Of a stretch of DNA of 64,000 nucleotides, positions 56,171-64,000 are shown piece after piece. The stretch covers positions 124,001 to 188,000 of the forward strand of contig JAJRPM010000012.1 in assembly GCA_024280775.1 (NCBI GenBank). Reading direction: 5' to 3'. This DNA comes from Candidatus Zixiibacteriota bacterium. Lineage in GTDB: Bacteria > Zixibacteria > MSB-5A5 > GN15 > JACZUZ01. Each line of letters starts with the position of its first letter. The stretch's first letter is position 1. Below the pieces are notes generated by a model, which was not told the origin of the DNA, made no database searches, and worked only from the letters and a program-made list of their open reading frames with translations. Both the position numbers and the translations under genes were made by a program.

Positions 56171-57040
56171 ATGAATAACAAAAAAGCTAAAGAGATTTTA
56201 TACGACATTGTCGATGGCGAGGCCTCTGCGCTCGAAAAGGAAGAATTCGAGGCTTATATTGAAACCAACCCTGAATTGCGTTCGCTTTACAATCTGGAGC
56301 TGAAATTCCGGGGTATGTTCGACGAAAAGGTAAGCGAGGATCGTTTTCCTAAGGAGGCTATGAGCGCTTTGCAGGCAAAGCTTGATGCAATCGACGCTGA
56401 GCCTTTGGGAGCCGAGAATCTTGCTCCTGAATATCAGCCCCTTAGAGTGTCAAACCAGTCACTTCCGATAAAGCGACCGGTAACTGTGCGCTATGCGCTG
56501 GCGATGGCCGCGTCATTTGTGTTGATGCTCATTGGTGGCTATGCGACAATTAGTTTCTTCGGACATCAAGCCGCATTCGGAGCTTTTGAGAACGCTCATT
56601 ACATCTCCCGCGATAATGTCGGAGATAGAAATTCGATGATAAACACCTCCGATGCAACCAAGTTTATCAATTCCAATTTCGGAATAAATCTCGACGAAAG
56701 CGTCCCGGGACTGGAGCTTTGCGGCGGTGAAGTAATCAGATTGGAAGACTCCGATTTCGCGCATTTCCTGTTCTGCGACTCTAGTAACAATCCGGTTTCT
56801 ATCTTTGTCGGCTCCGCTGAGGAAGTTGAGTTCCCGGATTTGCCAGTTACGATCCACGCCGGCAAGAAATACTTCAACCACACTTGTCATGGTTGCGAGT
56901 TGATGTACTGGCGTAGCGGTGATGCGATAATTGTGGCGGCTACCACTCCGGACCACATGGAAGACCATCCTGTCAGCGACTTGATTCTATTATCCAACAG
57001 CGAAACTGAAAAGATGACATCACCCGCTAAATCGGAATAG
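56171..57040 (+). CDS. Membrane-anchored anti-sigma factor-like protein
   Basis: A 289-residue protein with a cytoplasmic N-terminal anti-sigma-like domain (EILYDIVDGEASALEKEEFEAYIETNPELRSLYN, about 8-42) but without the usual H-x3-C-x2-C zinc motif. One membrane helix follows (about 108-128, ALAMAASFVLMLIGGYAT), then a periplasmic domain of about 150 residues containing HTCHGCELMYWR, a possible redox or metal site. It would hold the preceding ECF sigma at the membrane and release it on an envelope signal. The pairing is inferred from order. Confidence 0.75.
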   Translation: MNNKKAKEILYDIVDGEASALEKEEFEAYIETNPELRSLYNLELKFRGMFDEKVSEDRFPKEAMSALQAKLDAIDAEPLGAENLAPEYQPLRVSNQSLPIKRPVTVRYALAMAASFVLMLIGGYATISFFGHQAAFGAFENAHYISRDNVGDRNSMINTSDATKFINSNFGINLDESVPGLELCGGEVIRLEDSDFAHFLFCDSSNNPVSIFVGSAEEVEFPDLPVTIHAGKKYFNHTCHGCELMYWRSGDAIIVAATTPDHMEDHPVSDLILLSNSETEKMTSPAKSE

Positions 57041-57090
57041 TCCGCCAAACAGGCTCGTGTTCTCATTTTGAGATTCACGCAAAATTCTCA

Positions 57091-57132
57091 GTCCCCGTTA
57101 TGTTAAAGTTACATACCGGGGACTTTTCTTTT
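57091..57132 (+). terminator. Intrinsic terminator after the anti-sigma gene
   Basis: AGTCCCCG (57091-57098) pairs with CGGGGACT (57118-57125). TTTTCTTTT follows. It lies about 50 bases after the stop and should close the sigma/anti-sigma transcript. Confidence 0.85.
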
Positions 57133-57244
57133 GATAGCGCCTTATCCCGCACTGCAATTCGTCGATAACAAACAAAGAACGTCTACAATCCTGTTAGACG
57201 CGCTTAGTTAATGTCTGTCACACATCTTATCTGAAACGAATACA

Positions 57245-58408
57245 GTGAAAACAGCAGTCCAATATCTCTTCTGCCGGGACGCATCCCTCGTAATAATGTT
57301 TCTCCTTCTTATTGTTTCTTCAGGCGTCCCTGTGAAAGCCCAATCTGACAATCTCACTGAAAGCCTAAAAGTAGCAACTCTTGATGTGTCAGCCCAAATT
57401 GGCCCCTCTAACAATGCTATCGATAGCTCAATCCTCTATGGCAACGAGCAATCACAAGCGCAAGAATTCGTTGCCACAGAATGTCTGCAAACCTTGCTCG
57501 CCGCCCAAAACGCCATCTTCGATGAGGACTGGCAACAAGCCAAATTCATCGCCGATAGCATCTCGAACTCAGATTCCAAGTCACCCTATTCATTTCTGAT
57601 AAGAGCCGGGGCCTTCCAGGCGGAGATGTTTTCGCGGGAAGAAAAAGGCGACGAGGAGTACATGACCCTACTTCTTGATAGCGCTGAGATAGCGCTTGAG
57701 AGCTGTCTTCAATCCGCCAATCATAAAGACTCAGCTTTGATACTGTACTTCATGGGCAACTGTCACGCCTACCGCTCGCTATGGGAAGCCAAGTTTGGCT
57801 CGATCATTACCGCAGTCAAGCAGGGGTTTCGCGCTCGGGACAGTTATGAGCTGGGAATAACAATTGACAGCGGTTTGCCGGACTTGTTTCTGGGAATTGG
57901 AGCTTATCGCTATTGGAAATCCGCCAAGAGCGGAGTGCTGCGCTGGAGCGGAATTGTCAAAGATGAACGACAGCTCGGCATTGAACAAGTCCAGCATGCA
58001 GTTGAGAACGCAATAGTCTCACCCGATGGAGCCAGGTCTGCTTTAATGTGGATTCTAATTAACGAGAAAGATTACCAGGCCGCAGTTGAAATCGCTAAGG
58101 GCTTAGTTAAGAAACATCCCAATGGAGCAACTTTCCTGTGGCCCCTGGCGCAATGTTACGCCAGCATGAACAAATATTCTCTCGCCAGAGACACCTATCT
58201 GAGTATCCGTAGTCGTCTAATCATAAACCCCGGCAATCAAATCAACTTGCTCAAAACCGATTACGCTATCTACAGGTTAGCCCAAAAACTCGACGACAAA
58301 ACCACTATTGAGTTAGTGGGCGAAGGATTCAAAGAATACTCACGCTACACTCCTCGAAAAACTCGACGATTATTACGCGATGAATATCGCATATTGAAAC
58401 GTCTCTGA
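57245..58408 (+). CDS. Exported TPR-like protein
   Basis: A 387-residue exported protein of helical repeats. The signal peptide (about 1-32) ends at VKAQSD. The repeats are divergent TPRs: ALILYFMGNCHAYRSLWEAKFG, GLPDLFLGIGAYRYWKSAKSG and ATFLWPLAQCYASMNKYSLARDTYLS. The start codon is GTG; no better start lies upstream. The aromatic LFLGIGAYRYWKS stretch looks like a signature of a wider family I cannot name. It stands alone before selD. Confidence 0.65.
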   Translation: MKTAVQYLFCRDASLVIMFLLLIVSSGVPVKAQSDNLTESLKVATLDVSAQIGPSNNAIDSSILYGNEQSQAQEFVATECLQTLLAAQNAIFDEDWQQAKFIADSISNSDSKSPYSFLIRAGAFQAEMFSREEKGDEEYMTLLLDSAEIALESCLQSANHKDSALILYFMGNCHAYRSLWEAKFGSIITAVKQGFRARDSYELGITIDSGLPDLFLGIGAYRYWKSAKSGVLRWSGIVKDERQLGIEQVQHAVENAIVSPDGARSALMWILINEKDYQAAVEIAKGLVKKHPNGATFLWPLAQCYASMNKYSLARDTYLSIRSRLIINPGNQINLLKTDYAIYRLAQKLDDKTTIELVGEGFKEYSRYTPRKTRRLLRDEYRILKRL

Positions 58409-58466
58409 GTATACTGTGTATCAAGAGCCGGGAGTACAAACATACGGACACCGAACAAATATACAC

Positions 58467-59501
58467 ATGACCGACAAACGCGAAGAAATTTCAGTTAAAC
58501 TAACCGCGCAGGTATCCTGCGCCGGTTGAGCTTCTAAACTCGGGCCAACGGTGTTGGCCGAAGCTCTTTCTAATCTAACCCAAAGCTCTCACCCTGATTT
58601 GCTGGTAGGCTTTAACAAGGCCGATGACGCAGGTGTGTTTCGGATTTCCGAAACACAGGCGCTTGTGCAGACGGTGGATTTCTTCACACCCATAGTCGAT
58701 GATCCGTTTTGGTTTGGAAAAATTGCCGCGGCCAATGCTCTCTCGGATGTTTATGCAATGGGTGGTACGCCTGTCACAGCGCTTAGCATTGTGTGTTTTC
58801 CCGAAGGAGAAATGCCGCCGGCTGTGCTTGCACAAATTCTTGCTGGCTCCGAAGAAACGGTCAATGAATCCGGCGCAGTGATTGTCGGCGGACATTCAGT
58901 CAAGGACAAAGAGCTGAAATACGGACTGTCTATCACCGGATTGATCAATCCCAAGAATCTAATTACCAACGCCGGAGCAAAGCCGGGCGATGTGCTTTAC
59001 CTAACCAAACCGCTTGGAACTGGAATCATCAGCACTGCCATCAAACATGACGCCTGCCCGGAAGAATTGATGCAACGCATCATGAAACAAATGGCAACAC
59101 TCAACAAAGAAGCCGCAGAACAAGCAGTCAGAATCGGCGCGCATGCAATGACTGATGTAACCGGTTTCGGATTCCTGGGTCATGCGCTGGAGATGGCAAA
59201 AGCCTCAAATGTCACTTTGGAAATAGACACCAACGCAATCCCGATTATCCCCGAAGCGCTGGACTTCGCCAAAGCCGGCTACCTAACCGGCGGGGCCAAG
59301 GACAACCAAAAGCACATAGGCTCCGCGCTGGAAATCAAAGGCGCCATAGACGAAAACATCCTACACACCCTCTACGACCCCCAAACCAGCGGCGGGTTAC
59401 TAGTAGCCGCGCCCGAGGGGTCAACAGTGGAACATGATTTTAGTAAGATCGGACGAGTACTCGCCAAGGAAAGCGACACTAAAAGTTTAGGATTGCACTA
59501 A
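58467..59501 (+). CDS. selD: Selenide, water dikinase (selenophosphate synthetase), selenocysteine-containing
   Basis: The enzyme that makes selenophosphate from selenide and ATP, the selenium donor for selenocysteine. Reading from the ATG, codon 21 is TGA (58527-58529) within TAQVSCAG-U-ASKLGP, exactly where SelD proteins carry their catalytic Cys or Sec. With the TGA read as Sec the protein has 344 residues, the normal length. Later marks are GFNKADDAGVFRI, TVDFFTPIVDDPFWFGKIAAANALSDVYAMG (ATP/Mg loops), GGHSVKD and DVTGFGFLGH. Standard gene finders would call it truncated from a GTG at 58551. It implies selA, selB and selC elsewhere in the genome. Confidence 0.95.
58527..58566 (+). promoter_or_regulatory. 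Bacterial SECIS element in selD
   Basis: Directly after the UGA, GAGCTTC (58528-58534) pairs with GAAGCTC (58560-58566). Inside, GGCCAA (58543-58548) pairs with TTGGCC (58554-58559), with loop CGGTG holding Gs near its start. An 8-base bulge lies on the left. The loop begins 19 bases after the UGA, within the distance bacterial SelB needs. It should recruit SelB and Sec-tRNA. Confidence 0.85.
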
Positions 59502-59563
59502 ATGTGATAGCGTGGCTATGTTAGGGTAGTATAGATTAGTCAGTCGCAAGAAGGAGACAGTAA

Positions 59564-60088
59564 ATGGAAAGACGACAATTATCATTGTACACTCTCATTT
59601 CGAAACTCGGAGATGGGAGATGGGACAAAAATGAGTTTGATAACAGGCTATTCATTCAAAAAGCAATTTATCTCGCTCAATTATTCGGATTCGACTTAAA
59701 ATATAGATTTAGTTGGTACAAGAGAGGACCGTATTCGCGGCTCGTGACCGCAGACGTATATGAAATATACGAGTCCGAAGAAGAGGAAAAGGTAGCACTG
59801 CCTATTAGAAAAGAGTATGAGAGTAGATTAGACGAACTAAAGAAACTCTTGGATTCCAAACCTGATTCGGTTAATAAACAGGAGGAGTGGTCTGAATTAC
59901 TAAGCTCAATTCATTATATCAAGCATATCTCAAAGCCTACCGCAAATATTACTTCAGATACTATTATGAGTGATTTACATGATTCTGGAAAATCTGGATT
60001 CGATGAATCTGCGGTCGATGAAGCATGGAATAAGCTTTCGGAAATTGGACTGATAGAAAACAAGGTATTGGCAAAACCCACCTCATAA
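59564..60088 (+). CDS. YwgA-like protein paired with an HD phosphohydrolase
   Basis: A 174-residue soluble protein. Its opening resembles B. subtilis YwgA: LYTLISKLGDGRWDKNEFDNRLFIQKAIYLAQLFGFDLKYRFSWYKRGPYSRLV, which looks like a winged-helix or Panacea-like fold with a Y-x-R-G-P-Y-S motif near 54-60. The middle is a charged coiled coil (75-110). It has AAGGAG seven bases before the start and is 13 bases from the HD gene. ywgA and ywfO (an HD protein) are neighbours in B. subtilis, so the pairing is old. It may regulate or sense for the HD enzyme. Codons are more AT-rich than those of selD or glyS. Confidence 0.7.
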   Translation: MERRQLSLYTLISKLGDGRWDKNEFDNRLFIQKAIYLAQLFGFDLKYRFSWYKRGPYSRLVTADVYEIYESEEEEKVALPIRKEYESRLDELKKLLDSKPDSVNKQEEWSELLSSIHYIKHISKPTANITSDTIMSDLHDSGKSGFDESAVDEAWNKLSEIGLIENKVLAKPTS

Positions 60089-60101
60089 CCACTATTTAAG
60101 C

Positions 60102-61586
60102 ATGTCGGTTGATTTCGAAGAAAAAACCATCTGTGATTCTGTTCATGGCACAATCGGTGTTTCCCAGCTAGAACTTGATGTAATTAATACTCGCACATTT
60201 CAGCGGCTACGAAAAATCAAACAACTAGGTTTTGCTCACTACGTATTTCCCGGAGCCGAGCATTCTAGGTTTTCCCATTCTATTGGTGTAATGCACTTGA
60301 TGTCTAGAATGGTTGATAGGTTGTTCAAAGACAATTGCACTCATGTTGATGATGGCAAGAAGAAGCAAACTCTCAGACTGGCGGCGCTGTTACATGACAT
60401 AGGACATTATCCAATATCTCATCTAGGTGAGCAAGCATTTCAGTGGTACAACAGTCTTGATGATAATGGAGATGATGGATTCGGTGATGACGGAAAAGCA
60501 TCTCCGAGTAAAGAAAGCGTGTTCCATTATTCAGGAAATCGCCACAAAAATGAAGACGTAAAACACGAGCGGCTTGGCCAAGTCATACTTGAAAACCCAA
60601 ATTCTGACCTTAACAAAATAATATCAAGTAGGAATTATGATGCAGCCAAAATCGCCAGAATCTTCAATGGAGAAGATTCTGGCAACCAGTTCCATGTACA
60701 GTTAATGAGTAGTACTTTAGATTGTGACCGCCTTGATTACCTCGTTAGAGACTCTCAACATTGCGGAGTACGGTACGGACTCGTTGATATTGACTACATT
60801 ATACAAAATATCCGTTGGAATGAACACAAGGAAAGAGTTTGCTTCAAGTCAAAAGCTATACATGCCTTAGAGCATTTTCTAACATCAAGATACCACTACT
60901 ACAACATTCCATATCACAAGACAGTTTGCGCATTCGAAACTATGGCAAAAGCATTGTATTTCGCAATGATGAAATGGCCTGAGTTTGACCCCAAACCAAC
61001 ACATGAGATCGTAAGTAAACTTAGTGAGATCAAGGATCGAATTAACAGTGATAGCGAATTTCTCGCAAATTTTACTGATGAGTATTTTTGGTACTACTTA
61101 GAGAGATGGAGTCCCCCCAACGAAATCCTGCACTCACTAAAAGATGACCTTTTGAATAGACGGCCAATAAGGGTTGTTACAGAAGAGAGAATATTGCTGT
61201 CTAAAAAAGGAGAGGGAGAGCGATTCAATTTTGTCAATAAACAGATTTGGAATGACAGTGAAATTGACAATCTCCTCACGGACAGCGGATTTACACGTAA
61301 CGAGTTAACACGAGTTGAAAAAACTATCAAATTTGAGGCAATTTCATCAACAATAGATTACCACGAAAGAGATGAGATTGACGAGGATGATGACAACGAG
61401 TTGATAAAAATCATCAGGGACGATGGTGAAGGGCTTGACGACTTGATTTCACTCCCACAGTCCATTATCCACCAACTAAGCAAATATGAGCAACATATTG
61501 TGCGACTTTACGCCATCGGACCGAAAGATAAGTGTGAATCTCTTAGAGCGAACCTAAATTCATTCATTTCTGAGCGAGTCCAATAA
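60102..61586 (+). CDS. HD-domain phosphohydrolase, SAMHD1/YwfO-like
   Basis: A 494-residue metal-dependent phosphohydrolase. The N-half follows the SAMHD1/YwfO pattern: ICDSVHGTI, TRTFQRLRKIKQLG, H59 in HSRFSHSIGV, H98-D99 in LLHDIGHYPISH, and the later Asp in STLDCDRLDYLVRD (207-212). All metal ligands are present. The family hydrolyses dNTPs or related nucleotides. The C-terminal 250 residues are a helical tail ending in an acidic DEIDEDDDNE patch. As the second gene after a YwgA-like protein it could serve nucleotide control or phage defence; that is inference. It is convergent with glyS. Confidence 0.85.
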   Translation: MSVDFEEKTICDSVHGTIGVSQLELDVINTRTFQRLRKIKQLGFAHYVFPGAEHSRFSHSIGVMHLMSRMVDRLFKDNCTHVDDGKKKQTLRLAALLHDIGHYPISHLGEQAFQWYNSLDDNGDDGFGDDGKASPSKESVFHYSGNRHKNEDVKHERLGQVILENPNSDLNKIISSRNYDAAKIARIFNGEDSGNQFHVQLMSSTLDCDRLDYLVRDSQHCGVRYGLVDIDYIIQNIRWNEHKERVCFKSKAIHALEHFLTSRYHYYNIPYHKTVCAFETMAKALYFAMMKWPEFDPKPTHEIVSKLSEIKDRINSDSEFLANFTDEYFWYYLERWSPPNEILHSLKDDLLNRRPIRVVTEERILLSKKGEGERFNFVNKQIWNDSEIDNLLTDSGFTRNELTRVEKTIKFEAISSTIDYHERDEIDEDDDNELIKIIRDDGEGLDDLISLPQSIIHQLSKYEQHIVRLYAIGPKDKCESLRANLNSFISERVQ

Positions 61587-61603
61587 CAACAAAGTCATTG
61601 TTC

Positions 61604-62947
61604 CTACCCAACCTTCTCAGCCAAGAACTCTCCAACTTTGTCCAGCGCCATTCTCGGGTTTTCCATGGTGTCTCTATCGCGCACTGTCACTGTTTGATCT
61701 TCTAGAGTTTGGCCGTCGACTGTGATACAGTACGGCGTACCGGCTTCGTCCATGCGAGCATAGCGCCTGCCAATCGCTCCGGCGTGATCGTAGAATACTT
61801 TGAATTTGCCTCTGAGTTCACGATAGAGCTTATCGGCTACTTCCGGCATACCGTCTTTCTTAACCAACGGCAATATCGCAGCCTTAATCGGCGCAATCTT
61901 CGGCGAGAGGCGTAAGAACACACGTGTGTCACCTTTGATTTCTACTTCGTCATAGCCATTCACCAAAACTGTCAGCAAGGTTCTATCACACCCCGCTGAA
62001 GTCTCGATTATGTACGGCAGGAATTTCTCGGTGAACCGCTCATCGAAATAGCGCATGTCCTTGCCGCTATGTTCCATGTGACGTGACAAATCGAAATCAG
62101 TGCGATTATGCACACCCTCAAGCTCCTGCCAGCCGAACGGAAACAAAAACTCGATGTCATACGCCGCCTTAGCATAATGCGCCAGGTCATCGGGACCATG
62201 TTCATGCCAGCGAAGTTTATCTTTATCCAGCCCCAGCTCAAGGTAGTAATTCATCCGCTGTTCCATCCAATACTCGAACCACTTCTGGTCTTCATCGGGA
62301 TGCACAAAGAACTGCATTTCCATTTGTTCAAATTCGCGGGTGCGGAAAATAAAATTACCCGGAGTGATTTCATTGCGGAAAGCCTTACCTATTTGCGCAA
62401 TGCCAAACGGAATCTTCTGACGTGAACTGTTCTTAACATTCAGGAAATTAACATAAATCCCTTGCGCGGTTTCCGGACGCAAATGAATCACCGCGCTTTC
62501 ATCCTCCAGCGGCCCCATGAAAGTCTTGAACATCAAATTAAAATTCCGCGCCTCGGTAAATTCACCGTCACATTGCAACGGAGTCTTCGACGGTTTCTTC
62601 ATACAGCGCGCATGTTCCAATTGATCGGCGCGATAGCGGCCTTTGCAAACTTTGCAATCAATCATCGGGTCGGTGAAATTCTCAATATGCCCCGAGGCCT
62701 CCCAGACTTTCGGGCTCATCAGAATCGAGGAGTCCAGCCCCTCGATGTCATCACGACGATTAGTCATCGTCTCCCACCAGAAAGTTTTGATATTACGTTT
62801 AAGCTCGGCGCCCAGCGGACCATAGTCCCAACAGGAGTTTAGGCCTCCGTAGATTTCTGAAGAAGGATAGACGTAACCCCGGCGCTTGCAAAGGGAAACA
62901 ATTTTCTCCATGCGATCATCTGTTTTTTTCTTAGCTGACTTGTTCAT
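61604..62947 (-). CDS. glyS: Glycyl-tRNA synthetase, dimeric type
   Basis: The class II enzyme that charges tRNA-Gly, 447 residues. Family marks: the class II motif 1 region CKRRGYVYPSSEIYGGLNSCWDYGPLG at the start, a zinc-type insert (CKVCKGRYRADQLEHARC), LRPETAQGIYVNFLNV, motif 2 FRNEITPGNFIFRTREFEQMEMQFF, and the C-terminal anticodon-binding domain. It is the alpha2 (eukaryote/archaea-like) type, not GlyQ/GlyS. The start follows GGAG at 11 bases, preceded by a repeat-rich spacer. Confidence 0.97.
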   Translation of the reverse strand: MNKSAKKKTDDRMEKIVSLCKRRGYVYPSSEIYGGLNSCWDYGPLGAELKRNIKTFWWETMTNRRDDIEGLDSSILMSPKVWEASGHIENFTDPMIDCKVCKGRYRADQLEHARCMKKPSKTPLQCDGEFTEARNFNLMFKTFMGPLEDESAVIHLRPETAQGIYVNFLNVKNSSRQKIPFGIAQIGKAFRNEITPGNFIFRTREFEQMEMQFFVHPDEDQKWFEYWMEQRMNYYLELGLDKDKLRWHEHGPDDLAHYAKAAYDIEFLFPFGWQELEGVHNRTDFDLSRHMEHSGKDMRYFDERFTEKFLPYIIETSAGCDRTLLTVLVNGYDEVEIKGDTRVFLRLSPKIAPIKAAILPLVKKDGMPEVADKLYRELRGKFKVFYDHAGAIGRRYARMDEAGTPYCITVDGQTLEDQTVTVRDRDTMENPRMALDKVGEFLAEKVG

Positions 62948-63008
62948 CTGTGGAGTGACTCCTGATATAGTTTTTGCTGATACATATTCCCGGTAATTGC
63001 TCTACCAT

Positions 63009-63117
63009 AGGTCGGGTTCCAGCGTTCATTCTTGCGAACAAAGAAACCCGACATGCTTTCGTAATTGAACCTGTCGGGTTCCGGAGTCCCATTTATGGGA
63101 CTCCGGAACCCGACCTA
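63009..63117. repeat. Nested inverted repeats between recO and glyS
   Basis: A 20-base perfect palindrome arm (63073-63092 with 63095-63114) has only two bases between its arms. To the left a second hairpin pairs GTCGGGTT (63011-63018) with AACCCGAC (63045-63052). The outermost 13 bases, TAGGTCGGGTTCC (63009-63021), also match the far right arm (63105-63117). A related GTCGGGTC stem appears in the terminator near 14.5 kb. This looks like a mobile or amplified intergenic repeat. Confidence 0.75.
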
Positions 63118-63151
63118 CGTATTCTGCCCAAGACCTCTTGATGGCCATAGC

Positions 63152-63931
63152 TTACAAATTCGCTTGCTTCAATTTTTCTAAAAACTCCAGCGAGTTAATA
63201 GTCCTCAAGTCCGCCTGGGTTTTCAGAAAAGCCAACAATAGCTCTATTAATCGTGATGACTGACTGAATCCTATTTGCTCGGTGGCCGCCTCGGCTAGTG
63301 AACCAGCTTGTAGGGTCACTGCGCAAATGAGATCCTCAGTCACCACGCCAATATAGCGTTCACCGGGAGCCTGACAAGTGGCGCAAATCAAACCGCCCCG
63401 TTCGGGAGCAAATGAGGCGCGGTCCGCATCCAGAGACTTAACCGAACGTCCGCAAACCACACAACCGGTCAAAACCGGACGATAGCCAAGCATCGAGCAA
63501 AGCCGAAAGAGATAGGCCAAAAACACCGAAGGTAAAGCGCCCCGCTCGGCGGAGTCCATGATCTCGAAATATCGCAGTGTATAGCTGAAAATATCCTGAT
63601 GAACCTCATTGTCCGGCAAAAGCTGATAAAGCAATTCGCAAGCCGCCGAAGAAAACGCCAGGCGCCCGAGAGAGCCGTCTTTGGAAAATGTCCAGTTAGA
63701 AAGTACCTGAGTTTCCGAGAGATGCCCGGCGGTGGGTTTATCAGAATCGTAATAAGTGATTTCCAAATGCGTAAGATTCAACGCTCGTCCACGCTTGGTT
63801 TTCATCGAACGTCCACCCCGGTCATTCAGCGCCAATTTTCCCCCATCACGGGTAAAAAAGCTAATAGTTCGCGAGGATTCCGACCAATTAAAGGTCCTCA
63901 ACACAAAGGCTTCTGTCTTCTTAACCGGCAT
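63152..63931 (-). CDS. recO: DNA repair protein RecO
   Basis: A 259-residue RecFOR-pathway protein that anneals single strands and loads RecA past SSB. VKKTEAFVLRTFNWSESSRTISFFTRDGGK is the conserved OB-fold start; a helical middle has YFEIMDSAERGALPSVFLAYLFRLCSMLGYRPVL, then a Cys4 zinc site (CVVCG and CATCQ). Length is normal. I chose the ATG giving MPVKK; another 19 codons upstream adds a hydrophobic stretch unlike the family. The gene runs toward glyS on the same strand, separated by the nested repeat. Confidence 0.93.
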   Translation of the reverse strand: MPVKKTEAFVLRTFNWSESSRTISFFTRDGGKLALNDRGGRSMKTKRGRALNLTHLEITYYDSDKPTAGHLSETQVLSNWTFSKDGSLGRLAFSSAACELLYQLLPDNEVHQDIFSYTLRYFEIMDSAERGALPSVFLAYLFRLCSMLGYRPVLTGCVVCGRSVKSLDADRASFAPERGGLICATCQAPGERYIGVVTEDLICAVTLQAGSLAEAATEQIGFSQSSRLIELLLAFLKTQADLRTINSLEFLEKLKQANL

Positions 63932-64000
63932 ACGAAGAATATACTCCACAAAGCCCAAGAGTCCTACGCCCGTGAGTCGTGCGCCCATAGGTCATTGCGA

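Overview
The window is about 64 kb of a Gram-negative bacterial chromosome with roughly balanced base composition. Several genes point to the FCB side of the tree, and the best guess is a Zixibacteria-like lineage. The reasons are a secreted cohesin-like protein with two dockerin repeats, a subtilisin with a NFPNPFNPAT-type C-terminal sorting/FlgD-like module, a TonB receptor with a carboxypeptidase-regulatory-like N-domain, a DUF3078-like barrel, and many Asp/Ser-rich secreted proteins. This is inference from protein style; there is no rRNA to confirm it.

Layout. 0-4 kb: a class I/II aminotransferase cut by the window edge, then a TPR protein, an SSAT-like acetyltransferase and an M19 dipeptidase, closed by a hairpin. 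4-9.5 kb: an ArsR regulator with a Cys-rich tail, a large secreted M14 peptidase, a small membrane protein and a cohesin/dockerin protein. 9.5-14.6 kb: a histidine kinase plus CheV-like pair, then an enoyl-CoA hydratase-like gene divergent from a BoxB-like diiron oxygenase, ending in a strong terminator. 14.9-21.4 kb: a TetR-adaptor-RND-TolC efflux operon. 21.4-28.7 kb: a secreted subtilase, two sugar-nucleotide epimerase/dehydratases and a GT-C glycosyltransferase. 28.7-32.7 kb: an AGCS symporter and three exported haem-motif proteins. 33-40 kb: enolase, lipoproteins (one a HEAT-cyclophilin fusion), a GNAT enzyme and a Na+/Ca2+ exchanger.

40.1-45 kb: a TPP riboswitch with its own terminator precedes a TonB-dependent receptor and an SSS symporter, which reads as a two-membrane uptake route for thiamine or a precursor. 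45-52 kb: a DUF3078-like barrel, MscS, a zinc-ribbon miniprotein, an SDR, and a sigma-54 activator with a TPR sensor coupled to a small exported protein; between them lies a gene-free stretch bounded by two minus-strand terminators. 52.7-58.4 kb: tRNA-Lys(CTT), MurQ, a secreted protein, an ECF sigma/anti-sigma pair with a long leader, and an exported TPR-like protein.

58.4-64 kb: selD, which contains an in-frame UGA (Sec) followed by a bacterial SECIS hairpin, so the organism should make selenoproteins. It is followed by an AT-richer two-gene unit (YwgA-like protein plus SAMHD1-like HD phosphohydrolase), then glyS and recO on the opposite strand, separated by a nested inverted repeat. No CRISPR array, insertion sequence or prophage was seen.
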